Program-made: the position numbers and the translations under genes
Part shown: positions 1 to 7,099 of the stretch, piece by piece
How positions within the stretch are numbered: the stretch's first letter is position 1
How the letters are laid out: each line of letters opens with the position of its first letter
Notes under the pieces: model-generated
Database searches by the model: none
What the model saw: only the letters and a program-made list of their open reading frames with translations
What the model was told of the DNA's origin: nothing
Assembly: GCA_900545525.1 (NCBI GenBank)
Contig: UQZX01000002.1
Coordinates: 62,001 to 126,000 of the forward strand
Direction: 5' to 3'
Length of the DNA: 64,000 nucleotides
DNA from: an uncultured Prevotella sp.
Lineage (GTDB): Bacteria; Bacteroidota; Bacteroidia; Bacteroidales; Bacteroidaceae

Positions 1-2
1 CA

Positions 3-113
3 CTGCGATGAAGAATTATAAATTAAGAATTTGGAATTACGAATTATAAATAAAAAACTCTTCATTTTATAATTCCACATCTGCCAAAGGCAGACAACTT
101 GTCATTCGTAATT
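3..113. repeat. Left copy of long inverted repeat flanking the amidase gene
   Basis: Read in reverse complement, this 111-bp stretch matches 672-783 with only two substitutions and one extra A, so the amidase gene lies inside a near-perfect inverted repeat. It contains the small palindrome TCTGCC-AAA-GGCAGA at about 80-95. The left end may continue beyond the window. The rest of the stretch up to 207 is made of short direct repeats of the type AACTCCACATTCGT and carries no gene. Confidence 0.9.
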
Positions 114-207
114 TGTAACTCCACATTCGTAACTCCACATTCGTAACTCCACATTCGTAACTCCACATTCATAACTCTTAATTCTTAATTCTTAACTCTT
201 AATTAAT

Positions 208-606
208 TTAATATTTCACCTCAAAGCACGGACATGCCTTTGCCGCGTTAAGGTCGTGATGTCCTACGACGAGTGCCCTCGGATACCGTTCCTTCAGACG
301 CGACACCAGCATCTGCAGTGCCACGAGCTGTGCCGGCGTACGTGTGTCGCGTGGCTTTCCTTCCGCGTCGAGCCCGCCTTCATAACATACCCCAATGCTG
401 TGCCTGTTGTGATTGCGGCAGTGGGCTCCCACACATTCCTCCGGACGCCCGCTGTGCACGGTGCCGTCGCGTGTCACGTAGTAGTGATAACCTATGTCCT
501 TGAAGCCCCGGTGACGGATATGGTCGGCACGGCAAGCCTCGAAGCTGAAGCTCTTGCTGTCGGGCGTGGCAGAGCAGTGGATGATGATAAGTGTTATTGT
601 TCTCAT
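208..606 (-). CDS. N-acetylmuramoyl-L-alanine amidase (Amidase_2/PGRP fold)
   Basis: This 132-residue zinc amidase would cleave the bond between N-acetylmuramic acid and the peptide stem. It is a single-domain, phage-endolysin-like form with no obvious signal peptide. The expected zinc ligands are visible: the IIIHCSAT motif near residue 10, GHHD near residue 115, and a C-terminal KACPCF motif. GYHYYVTRDG and HSIGVCYEGG are typical of the family. It is last in a leftward set with the smalltalk peptide (842-943) and the HU-like gene (1657-2073), a neighbourhood that recurs in Bacteroidales. It sits between long inverted repeats, so its orientation may be able to change. Confidence 0.92.
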   Translation of the reverse strand: MRTITLIIIHCSATPDSKSFSFEACRADHIRHRGFKDIGYHYYVTRDGTVHSGRPEECVGAHCRNHNRHSIGVCYEGGLDAEGKPRDTRTPAQLVALQMLVSRLKERYPRALVVGHHDLNAAKACPCFEVKY

Positions 607-671
607 GATTAGAAGAATTTTGAATTACGAGTTACGAGTTTTGAATTACGAGTTACGAATTTGGAGTTATG

Positions 672-795
672 AATTACGAATGACGAGTTGTCTGCCTTTG
701 GCAGATGTGGAATTATAAAATGAAGAGTTTTTTTATTTATAATTCGTAACTCCAAATTCTTAATTTATAATTCTTCATCGCAGCGTAGCGAGAAC
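672..795. repeat. Right copy of long inverted repeat (dispersed intergenic element)
   Basis: 672-783 is the reverse complement of 3-113. The element runs on to about 795 with a CGCTACGCTG-type segment that is also found at about 5607-5628 and 37277-37294. The 607-841 interval contains this element plus short GAATTACGAGTTACGAA repeats and no gene. Confidence 0.88.
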
Positions 796-841
796 AACTC
801 GTAATTCGTAACTCCACATTCGTAATTAAAAACTCGTAATT

Positions 842-943
842 CTACATGCAGCTCTGCATTCCCAAAGCCGTGGCAATGGCGGTGAGCAGTCCGATGATAC
901 CCTGTATTACAAGGCGGAAAAGGTCTTTCTTTGATTCTTTCAT
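842..943 (-). CDS. Smalltalk-family small peptide
   Basis: This 33-residue peptide begins MKESKKDLFRLVIQGIIGLL. It has a charged N-terminus followed by one hydrophobic helix (about residues 11-29) ending in QSCM. Sequence and size match what is annotated in Bacteroidales as smalltalk protein, a peptide of unknown function usually found between an HU-like DNA-binding protein and an N-acetylmuramoyl-L-alanine amidase, exactly as here. The hydrophobic segment suggests membrane association, and a holin-like helper for the amidase is possible but is inference. Longer reading frames across this site lack such resemblance. Confidence 0.8.
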   Translation of the reverse strand: MKESKKDLFRLVIQGIIGLLTAIATALGMQSCM

Positions 944-1001
944 AATTGTAGTTTTTTATGGTTAATAATATCGGTTTTTGCCGGTTTTTATCCTGTAAAC
1001 A

Positions 1002-1033
1002 TTTGACAGTCAGCAGAATATTTAGTATATTTG
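1002..1033 (+). promoter_or_regulatory. Bacteroidetes-type promoter for the DUF4248 gene
   Basis: TTTG at 1002-1005 is followed after 20 nt by TATATTTG at 1026-1033, matching the -33/-7 arrangement of Bacteroidetes sigma-ABfr promoters. The start codon at 1103 lies about 70 nt downstream. Confidence 0.7.
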
Positions 1034-1102
1034 TATGTATGGAGACGTGGCATGATGTCCTTCTCCGCAATATTGTCAAACATTAAAAAACATCACTGCA
1101 TC

Positions 1103-1318
1103 ATGGAATTCAGAATAAGAGCTTATGGACGTATGGAGCTTGCCCAGCTCTATTGTCCCACGGTAACCCCCGACTCGGCATACCGCAAGCTGTGCGCATG
1201 GATAAAGCTTTATCCACATTTGAGCGAACGCCTTGAAGAACTCGGACATAGTCCGCGCTGCCGCTCGTACACCCCTGCACAGGTAAGGGCTATAGTGGAG
1301 GCTCTGGGAGAACCTTGA
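1103..1318 (+). CDS. DUF4248 domain-containing protein
   Basis: This 71-residue protein starts MEFRIRAYGRMELAQLYCP and has the layout of the DUF4248 family: a short basic start, then a helix-turn-helix-like segment with SAYRKLCAWIK and SYTPAQVRAIVEALGEP. The C-terminal part resembles the DNA-reading end of small terminase-like or excisionase-like proteins. Function is unknown. The ATG at 1103 is preferred over the upstream one at 1031, which would lie inside the promoter. It is transcribed rightward, opposite to the HU-like, smalltalk and amidase genes, a divergent arrangement common for this gene set. Confidence 0.8.
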   Translation: MEFRIRAYGRMELAQLYCPTVTPDSAYRKLCAWIKLYPHLSERLEELGHSPRCRSYTPAQVRAIVEALGEP

Positions 1319-1656
1319 GAAGTTAAGAGTTAAGAATTAAGAATTAAGAGTTAAGAGTTAAGAATTAAGAGTTAAGAGTTAAGAGTTAAGAATTAAGAAT
1401 TTCCTTGTAGATGTCCGTAAAATACCATGTAAGAACTCGTTTCGTATAAGATAAAAACGCGGATAAATACAAGTTTCTTCAGGACAAGACATATTTCAGG
1501 ATAAAATAAAGCATGTCGTTGAATGAAGAGGAAAATACATCACTATATATTTCCTTATCCCCTATCTCTCAGGTAATCCTCATTACTCATTCCTCATTCT
1601 TAACTCTTAACTCTTAATTCTTAACTCTTAATTCTTAACTCTTAATTCTTAACTCC
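1319..1656. repeat. Heptamer repeat arms between convergent genes
   Basis: 1321-1398 is a run of GTTAAGA/ATTAAGA heptamers. 1597-1652 carries the same heptamers in reverse complement (TTCTTAACTCTTAA type). The two arms could form a long cruciform or RNA stem between the convergent DUF4248 and HU-like genes and may act as a two-way terminator. The roughly 190 bp between them show no convincing gene. Confidence 0.7.
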
Positions 1657-2073
1657 TCACGCCTTCTCTCCTTCCACGCCGTATCCGGTAAACTCTTTGA
1701 GTGTTATCTCCTCTTTGAGCTTGCTGACCGAGAGCTTGCCCGTGGCACGTGCGCGCAGTCTCACGCCCCTGACGTTTGTATTGACACTGAAGTCTTTCAG
1801 CGTGGGAGCCCCTTTTGACTGTAACCCCACGGAGAATATCGCCAGGTTGTCCAGCTTCACGTTCTTGCCGTCGAGCATCAGTTCCTTGATACAGCTTATC
1901 ATGTCTGTGAGCACTCCCTTGATCACGCCTGCCGAGTATGGCGTGTTGTGCTCCGCCATGTGCTGTGCCAGCCTCTCCGTGTCGTAGGTCTCCTCGTTCA
2001 CGGCGCGTGCATACCACTTTCCCTTTGTTGAAGAATTAGTGCGTTTGTCCTGATAAAGTTTGTAACGAATCAT
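1657..2073 (-). CDS. HU-family (HU-like) DNA-binding protein
   Basis: This 138-residue protein starts MIRYKLYQDKRTNSSTKGKW and matches the HU-related family of Bacteroidales, longer than the 90-residue classical HU. TYDTERLAQHMAEHNTPYSAGVIKGVL is the HU helical dimerisation region, and DNLAIFSVGLQSKGAPTLKDF is the beta region leading to the DNA-binding arm. The tail (LKEFTGYGVEGEKA) is typical of this subgroup. The start at 2073 is chosen because it has a TATCTTTG box about 55 nt upstream and removes an implausible N-terminal extension. These proteins are thought to bend DNA, but their targets are unknown. Confidence 0.88.
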   Translation of the reverse strand: MIRYKLYQDKRTNSSTKGKWYARAVNEETYDTERLAQHMAEHNTPYSAGVIKGVLTDMISCIKELMLDGKNVKLDNLAIFSVGLQSKGAPTLKDFSVNTNVRGVRLRARATGKLSVSKLKEEITLKEFTGYGVEGEKA

Positions 2074-2125
2074 AATTGTAACAGTTTTAATGGTTAATAA
2101 AAATGGTTTGTTGTTTCTTACAATG

Positions 2126-2133
2126 CAAAGATA
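2126..2133 (-). promoter_or_regulatory. -7 box for the HU-like gene
   Basis: TATCTTTG on the minus strand, about 53 nt before the start codon. Just upstream (2135-2210) are repeated GTTGCGGC words and the inverted pair ATAACGG / CCGCTGTTAT, a likely regulator-binding region. No clear -33 TTTG is visible. Confidence 0.55.
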
Positions 2134-2296
2134 CTGCAACCGCAGACTGAAATAACGGTTGCCGCAGGTTGCGGCAGGGTTGCGGCGGATAACCGCTGTT
2201 ATTGCAGGCTTGGCGTAACATAACATGGCGTGATATCGCAAGAAAGATAAAAAAAAGCATACAGGCATTGATTACATAATGCCGCATACTTCCGTC

Positions 2297-2332
2297 TTGA
2301 TGTAAATCAAGTGTGTATTTGATATAAATCAA
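2297..2332. promoter_or_regulatory. Paired FNR/CRP-type dyads
   Basis: TTGATGTAAATCAA (2297-2310) and TTGATATAAATCAA (2319-2332) both fit TTGAT-N4-ATCAA exactly, with centres 22 bp apart, so two dimers would sit on the same DNA face. This is the classical FNR recognition pattern, and Bacteroidetes do carry Crp/Fnr-family regulators. The sites lie between the HU-like promoter and the primase gene. The rest of 2074-2881 contains no gene that I can support. Confidence 0.5.
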
Positions 2333-2881
2333 GTTTAATGTGTATTAAAGACAATATGCCTATGTACATATATATAGATAATATAAAAACAAGTATCTTC
2401 GCAATAACCAATCAGTCACGCATTATGAGACACCACACGGACGACACGGCAGGAACAGCCACGGCTCGCAAAGCCGTCTCCGCAGGCATTGTGCCATGCG
2501 GTGAAAACGGCGCTTTCCATATGCTGTCACCCTTTGTCTTTGTCCGATGTGTAACGCTTGCACGCCACGTGACACGTACCGCCGGCATGAACTGCATCTG
2601 GTAGTCCGGCAAGAATAACACACACAGCTCCTGTCAAATTTTTTATATATAAAGAGGAACACGCACGTCGTGACATCCGGCACAAAATACCGCATAGCGG
2701 CGTAATGTGCCTGCACGGTAAATAATTGATAATTAATGATTTATAATTGATAACGGATCTTTGCTGAAGACAGGGTCTCTTGGGGCGGAAACTCCTTATC
2801 TCTTACTTCTCGGTATTGAATTTTTTTAAATTCATGACTACTAATGATTAATTTCTTGATTATTTTTATTTTAATTTATTC

Positions 2882-5056
2882 ATGGAAAAACATTTACCCC
2901 TAAAAATGTCCTTTCTCAACGGGACCTTCGACAAAAATCCGCACGACACCGACATCGCGCAAGTGTATGGCATCATCACCGGCACCATGCTCAAGAACGA
3001 CACCGTGAAATACCGCTCTCTCAAAGCCAGCGGCTATCCCGACCAGCACATCAAGCAGCGCATGGCGGCAGTGACGCCTGCCGTGACATGCAGCGGAGGC
3101 CACGGCGCCGACAAGATACAGGGATACACCGGCATGAGCATGTGCGACTTCGACCACGTAGCCTCGCCCGAAACCTGCATGCGCCTTCTCCGTGCCGACA
3201 AGCACACACTGCTCGCCTACACCACGCTCTCGGGCAGCGGCATACGCGTGCTGTTCCGCTACGCCGTGGACGGCGTGCCCTTGTCGCGCATCACGACAAA
3301 GGAATACGCCGCCGCCTTCCATGCCGGCAACGAGCACTTTGCCCTCCTTCTCGGCACCGACTACGACGACAAGTGCAAGAACCCCAACCGCCTCTCAGTG
3401 ATATGCCACGACCCCGACGCATATTTCAACCCCGACGCCGAACCCATATACTGTAGCGCCGGCGGGGTGATGCAGGGGCGTGGCACCGGCGGCAGCCACG
3501 CCCCGCAGCAACCCGTCACGGCGGAAGAGGCGGCAGCCCGTGCCGAGGAAATACTTGCATCGAAGGGCGTGGTGTATGCCGAGGGCAATCGCAACTGCTA
3601 CATCATGAACACCGGATACATGCTCAACAAGATGGGCATCCCGCTTGCCGGCGCACAGCAGTGGGCAGCGTCGCGCTTTGCCGACTACGGCGTGAAAGAC
3701 GTGGAGCGCATAATGTGCTCGTGCTACACCCACACCTCCGAGCACGGCACATGGCAGCCGCGCCCCTCGCCCTCGCGAGGCGGGAAGAAGACACTGCGTG
3801 ACGTGCGTTCACAGCATGAAGAAAGGACGCACAAGCGCGTAACAAAGGCAAAGGAGAAGGAAGACTTCATCAGAAAACATGCCGGCATACGCTACAACAC
3901 CGTGACACGCCGCATAGAGATAAAATGGAACGGCGAAGAAAACTTCCGCAACATAACCGACCGCGACGAGAACACGCTGTGGCTGATGATGGATGACAAC
4001 GGATTTGTGACATCTCCCAAGGAGATACACAACATCATCGCGAGCAACCATACGCCGAGCGTCAATCCCTTTGCCCTCTACTTCGGCACGCTCGGGCCGT
4101 GGGACGGAAAGACAGACCATATAGCCCGGCTTGCAGGGCACGTACACGTGACGGGCGGCATCACATGCAGCAATGAAGAGGCGCAGCGCCGTTTCGTCCG
4201 CATGTTCCGCATGTGGATTACAGGCATGGTGGCATCGCTGCTGTCAGACAAGGTGATAAACCACGAGATACTGACACTCATCGGAGAGCAGGGCATATAC
4301 AAGTCCACTTTCTTCGAGATGCTCCTGCCGCCCGAACTGCGCATATACTTCAACGAGAGAGGCAACAGCAACATGACCGACAAGGACTCCGTGCTCGCCA
4401 TATCGCAGTATGCCATGATATGCTTCAGCGAAATCGACTGTATGACCCGCAAGGAGCTGAGCACGCTGAAGGCACTCACCACCATGCAAAGTACCAACGA
4501 GCGCGCACCCTACGACCGCTATCCCGAGGAGCGCAAGCACATTGCCTCGTTCTGTGCCACGGGAAACAACCGCGAGTTTCTCAACGACGACACCGGAAAC
4601 AGGCGCTGGATGGTGTTCGAGGTCAAGGCTATCGACAACCCGAGGGACATTGACTACAACTACAGGGGAGTATACGCCCAGGCGCTGCATCTGTGGAAGA
4701 CAGGCTTCAGATACTGGCTGACGGACGAGGACAACCGCGAGCAGGAAAAACACAACAGCAGCTTCGTGACGCCGGACATAGCCCGTGACCTCATAATGAA
4801 ATACTACCGCCTGCCACAGCCCGGCGAGACGGCGGAGCTGGTGAGCACGGGCGAAGTGCTGGAGCGCATAACATGCAACTACCGCGGAAAGATGAGCTGC
4901 ACCCGGATAGGAGTGGCGATGAGACTACTCGGCGCGAAAAAGATAAAACGGCGCAACGGCTTCTTATACAAGCTGATAAGCCGCACGCCCGAAGAGTATA
5001 ACCGCAAGAGATATGCCGACGGCACGGAACCCCAGCCGAACGACATGCCCTTCTGA
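2882..5056 (+). CDS. BT4734/BF3469-type primase fused to VapE-type P-loop helicase
   Basis: This 724-residue protein has two parts. Residues about 1-190 resemble the BT4734/VirE N-terminal (primase-polymerase-like) domain, with MSMCDFDHV and TTLSGSGIRVLFRY. Residues about 380-660 form a virulence-associated-protein-E P-loop ATPase with the Walker A GEQGIYKS at 468-475, the acidic stretch ICFSEIDC near 520, and NNREFLNDDTGNRRW near 570. Such proteins resemble replication primase-helicases of phages and satellites, but in Bacteroidales they often stand alone near capsule loci. A start at residue 9 (MSFLNG) is also possible. A perfect 44-bp palindrome begins 21 bp after the stop. Confidence 0.85.
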   Translation: MEKHLPLKMSFLNGTFDKNPHDTDIAQVYGIITGTMLKNDTVKYRSLKASGYPDQHIKQRMAAVTPAVTCSGGHGADKIQGYTGMSMCDFDHVASPETCMRLLRADKHTLLAYTTLSGSGIRVLFRYAVDGVPLSRITTKEYAAAFHAGNEHFALLLGTDYDDKCKNPNRLSVICHDPDAYFNPDAEPIYCSAGGVMQGRGTGGSHAPQQPVTAEEAAARAEEILASKGVVYAEGNRNCYIMNTGYMLNKMGIPLAGAQQWAASRFADYGVKDVERIMCSCYTHTSEHGTWQPRPSPSRGGKKTLRDVRSQHEERTHKRVTKAKEKEDFIRKHAGIRYNTVTRRIEIKWNGEENFRNITDRDENTLWLMMDDNGFVTSPKEIHNIIASNHTPSVNPFALYFGTLGPWDGKTDHIARLAGHVHVTGGITCSNEEAQRRFVRMFRMWITGMVASLLSDKVINHEILTLIGEQGIYKSTFFEMLLPPELRIYFNERGNSNMTDKDSVLAISQYAMICFSEIDCMTRKELSTLKALTTMQSTNERAPYDRYPEERKHIASFCATGNNREFLNDDTGNRRWMVFEVKAIDNPRDIDYNYRGVYAQALHLWKTGFRYWLTDEDNREQEKHNSSFVTPDIARDLIMKYYRLPQPGETAELVSTGEVLERITCNYRGKMSCTRIGVAMRLLGAKKIKRRNGFLYKLISRTPEEYNRKRYADGTEPQPNDMPF

Positions 5057-5077
5057 TTTCCGCTGTCCCGTTACCCT

Positions 5078-5121
5078 GTGCACCCTTGGTGAAGCCTTGC
5101 AAGGCTTCACCAAGGGTGCAC
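5078..5121. repeat. Perfect 44-bp palindrome after the primase gene
   Basis: Two 22-bp arms, GTGCACCCTTGGTGAAGCCT-TG and its complement, meet without a spacer. A further partial copy follows at 5121-5132. The core recurs at 5401-5433, including a perfect 22-bp palindrome at 5412-5433. It may be a terminator, although there is no T-run, or a protein-binding or cruciform site. Confidence 0.9.
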
Positions 5122-5183
5122 CAAGGCTTCACAGCATGGTAACATACATATAATCAGCGGCTTACATGCCTTGAAAACAGAAG

Positions 5184-5326
5184 AGGTGAAGGGTGTAGGG
5201 TTTTTCCCTAAAACTTTATATGATAAACATACAAAAATCATCTCCGGCATCCGTCATGATAAATACACAACTTTTCTCGCGTATGTTTTAGGAAAAAAGG
5301 GTTCACACCCTTCACCTGCACTCCCA
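5184..5326. repeat. Imperfect inverted repeat with 65-bp centre
   Basis: AGGTGAAGGGTGT near 5184 pairs with ACACCCTTCACCT ending near 5326. The inner arms GTTTTTCCCTAAAAC and GTTTTAGGAAAAAAGGG also pair. This gives a stem of about 33 bp around a roughly 65-nt loop. No protein in this stretch resembles a known family. Confidence 0.65.
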
Positions 5327-5400
5327 TACCGCTCTTGTGTGTTGCGTAACATGTTGCAATACAGCTTATTACAATTTCGCTCCGCTAAGGTGCATCCTTG

Positions 5401-5433
5401 GTGCACCCTTGGTGAAGCCTTGCAAGGCTTCAC
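5401..5433. repeat. Second, shorter copy of the 44-bp palindrome
   Basis: This 33-bp copy starts GTGCACCCTTGG and includes the perfect 22-bp palindrome at 5412-5433. The right arm is truncated compared with 5078-5121. Confidence 0.85.
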
Positions 5434-5501
5434 ACCTCCGTGATATATGCCCTGATGCCCTCCGCGACATCCTAAGTTCTTGACTGTCAGTTGTTATGGA
5501 G

Positions 5502-5578
5502 CCATAACCCATAGCTTTGCCCGTAATCCATAGCTTTACGCCCGTAACCCATAGCTTTGTGATACGTAAAGCTATGAA
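5502..5578. repeat. 22-bp-period repeat array 1
   Basis: Four units of the type (G)TAACCCATAGCTTT have anchors at 5505, 5524, 5545 and 5567. It belongs to the same family as the arrays at 19959, 30301 and 51235, but its spacing is less exact (19, 21 and 22 bp). Confidence 0.7.
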
Positions 5579-5734
5579 TTACGAGTTTGGAGTTACGAAT
5601 GACGAATTGTTCTCGCTGCGCTGCGATTATGAATTACGAATTATGAATTATAAATTTAAAAAATTCTTCATTTAATAATTCCACATCTGCCAAAGGCAGA
5701 CAATTCGTCATTCGTAACTCCAAACTCGTAATTC
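5576..5734. repeat. Dispersed intergenic element copy with perfect 33-bp ends
   Basis: 5576-5608 and 5702-5734 are perfect inverted repeats of 33 bp. The interior holds the GTTCTCGCTGCGCTGCGAT segment and the TCTGCC-AAA-GGCAGA core shared with the copies at 3-113 and 672-795, in the orientation of the first copy. No gene lies inside. Confidence 0.9.
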
Positions 5735-5751
5735 AAAATTGTCATAAAATG

Positions 5752-5783
5752 TTTGTCCGTTACCAAAACAATGCTTACCTTTG
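5752..5783 (+). promoter_or_regulatory. Promoter of the Rpn nuclease gene
   Basis: TTTG at 5752-5755, a 20-nt spacer and TACCTTTG at 5776-5783 form a full Bacteroidetes promoter about 30 nt before the start codon at 5814. Confidence 0.75.
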
Positions 5784-5813
5784 CCAATACATATATAATG
5801 TAGGAAAAGACAG

Positions 5814-6746
5814 ATGGGACATTTTATCAATCCTTTCTCAGATGTCGGCTTTAAGCGCATATTCGGGCAGGAGATGTCCAAGCCTCTGCTTATGGACTTT
5901 CTCAACAACCTGCTTGAAGGAGAGCGTCATATCACGGACCTGCAGTTTCTTGACAAGGAGCAGATACCCGTGAACACTGACGACCGGTCGCTGATATACG
6001 ACATATATTGTGAGACGGACACGGGAGAGAACATCATAGTGGAGATGCAGAACAGGTCGCAGGCATATTTCAAGCAGCGCACCGTATACTATGCCTCACG
6101 CTCCATTGCCGCACAGGGTGAGCGCGGCTCGGAGTGGCGCTATGACATCAAGGCGGTATATTGCATATCGTTTCTCAACTTCTGTCAGGCAGACATCTCC
6201 GGCGAGTTCCGCACCGATGTGGCTCTTATGGATATGCACAGCCGCACCCTGTTCTCTGACAAGATACGTCTCGTCTACCTGCAGCTGCCGCTGTTTGTAA
6301 AGGACGTGGATGAATGTGATAATGATTTTGAGCGTTGGATTTATGTACTTAAGAATATGGAGACACTAAACAGGCTTCCCTTTGCGGCAAAGAGCGCCGT
6401 ATTCAAGCGCCTTGCCGAGATAACCGACCTTGCCTCGCTGAGCAGGCAGGAGCGCATGATGTATGACGACAGCCTCCGCCGCTTCCGCGACACTATCGGC
6501 GTGATGGAGTATGCGGTCGAAAATGGAATGGAAAAGGGTCGTGCGGCAGGTCATGCGGCAGGACTTGCCGAGGGGCGTGCTGAAGGGCTTGCCGAGGGCC
6601 GTGCTGAAGGTCGTGCTGAAGGTCGTGCGGAAGGTCGTGCGGAAGAGCAGCTGCGCATAGCCCGCAAGTGCATGCAGATGGGCACTCCAGTGGAAGTGAT
6701 AGCCGAGATGACCGGTCTGACAGTGGATGAGATAAAGGCTCTTTAG
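5814..6746 (+). CDS. Rpn/PD-(D/E)XK nuclease family transposase-like protein
   Basis: This 310-residue protein belongs to the PD-(D/E)XK family often annotated as a nuclease family transposase or Rpn recombination-promoting nuclease. The start MGHFINPFSDVGFKRIFGQE is diagnostic. The catalytic core shows D63 and E77-x-Q79 in IIVEMQ. Residues about 242-276 are nine units of a four-residue repeat, mostly AEGR/AEGL, encoded by near-identical 12-bp repeats that may vary by slippage. Related Rpn proteins cut DNA and some carry variable C-terminal helical repeats. No terminal inverted repeats mark a transposon. It has its own promoter. Confidence 0.88.
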   Translation: MGHFINPFSDVGFKRIFGQEMSKPLLMDFLNNLLEGERHITDLQFLDKEQIPVNTDDRSLIYDIYCETDTGENIIVEMQNRSQAYFKQRTVYYASRSIAAQGERGSEWRYDIKAVYCISFLNFCQADISGEFRTDVALMDMHSRTLFSDKIRLVYLQLPLFVKDVDECDNDFERWIYVLKNMETLNRLPFAAKSAVFKRLAEITDLASLSRQERMMYDDSLRRFRDTIGVMEYAVENGMEKGRAAGHAAGLAEGRAEGLAEGRAEGRAEGRAEGRAEEQLRIARKCMQMGTPVEVIAEMTGLTVDEIKAL

Positions 6747-6898
6747 TCATCATAACGTGTCTGCTTAACCTGTAAACAGCAGTAGGATGTATCATATTGC
6801 CGTGTATGGTAGATGTATATAAATTCTTAAAACCTGTAACTTCTGGCAGATGCGATAAAATATATTGCGGATTGGTCTGCAAAAAAAATCACAATACG

Positions 6899-7054
6899 AT
6901 GGAAAAATCAAACGTTATAAGAGAGATATACCTGACAGCCGCCGCAAAGACCGTGCTCAAGGAGCGCAAGCCGTTGACAGTGTCCGTTGTGGCGGGTGTG
7001 GTTATGGGTTTGGTGATAGCCCTGTCGTCGCTTATACAGCAGATGCAAAAATAA
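6899..7054 (+). CDS. Small single-pass membrane protein before wzz
   Basis: This 51-residue peptide begins MEKSNVIREIYLTAAAKTVL and has a basic segment followed by one hydrophobic stretch (SVVAGVVMGLVIALSSLIQ, about residues 29-47). I do not recognise a family. It is 45 bp upstream of the Wzz-like gene and could be its cotranscribed small partner. An upstream ATG at 6800 would extend it, but the extension has no protein-like character. Confidence 0.5.
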   Translation: MEKSNVIREIYLTAAAKTVLKERKPLTVSVVAGVVMGLVIALSSLIQQMQK

Positions 7055-7099
7055 AAAGATGATATTGGACAGATATTTTATAAATAAAGTTAATATATA

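Noticed and set aside
765..1079. 104-residue minus-strand frame overlapping the smalltalk peptide
   Set aside because: It is in another frame from the 33-residue smalltalk peptide, crosses the DUF4248 promoter, and has no family resemblance.
2338..2604. Reading frame of 88 residues (or 59 from 2425) between the FNR dyads and the primase gene
   Set aside because: No family resemblance and no clear ribosome-binding site; composition is mixed and it overlaps likely regulatory DNA.
5171..5443. 90-residue frame between the palindromes after the primase gene
   Set aside because: Its sequence is made mostly of the repeats themselves (HPWCTLGEALQGF from the palindrome), so it is not a protein gene.
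5814..6746. Rpn-type gene as part of an intact transposon
   Set aside because: No terminal inverted repeats at the gene ends and no target duplication; the nearby inverted repeats belong to the dispersed element family.
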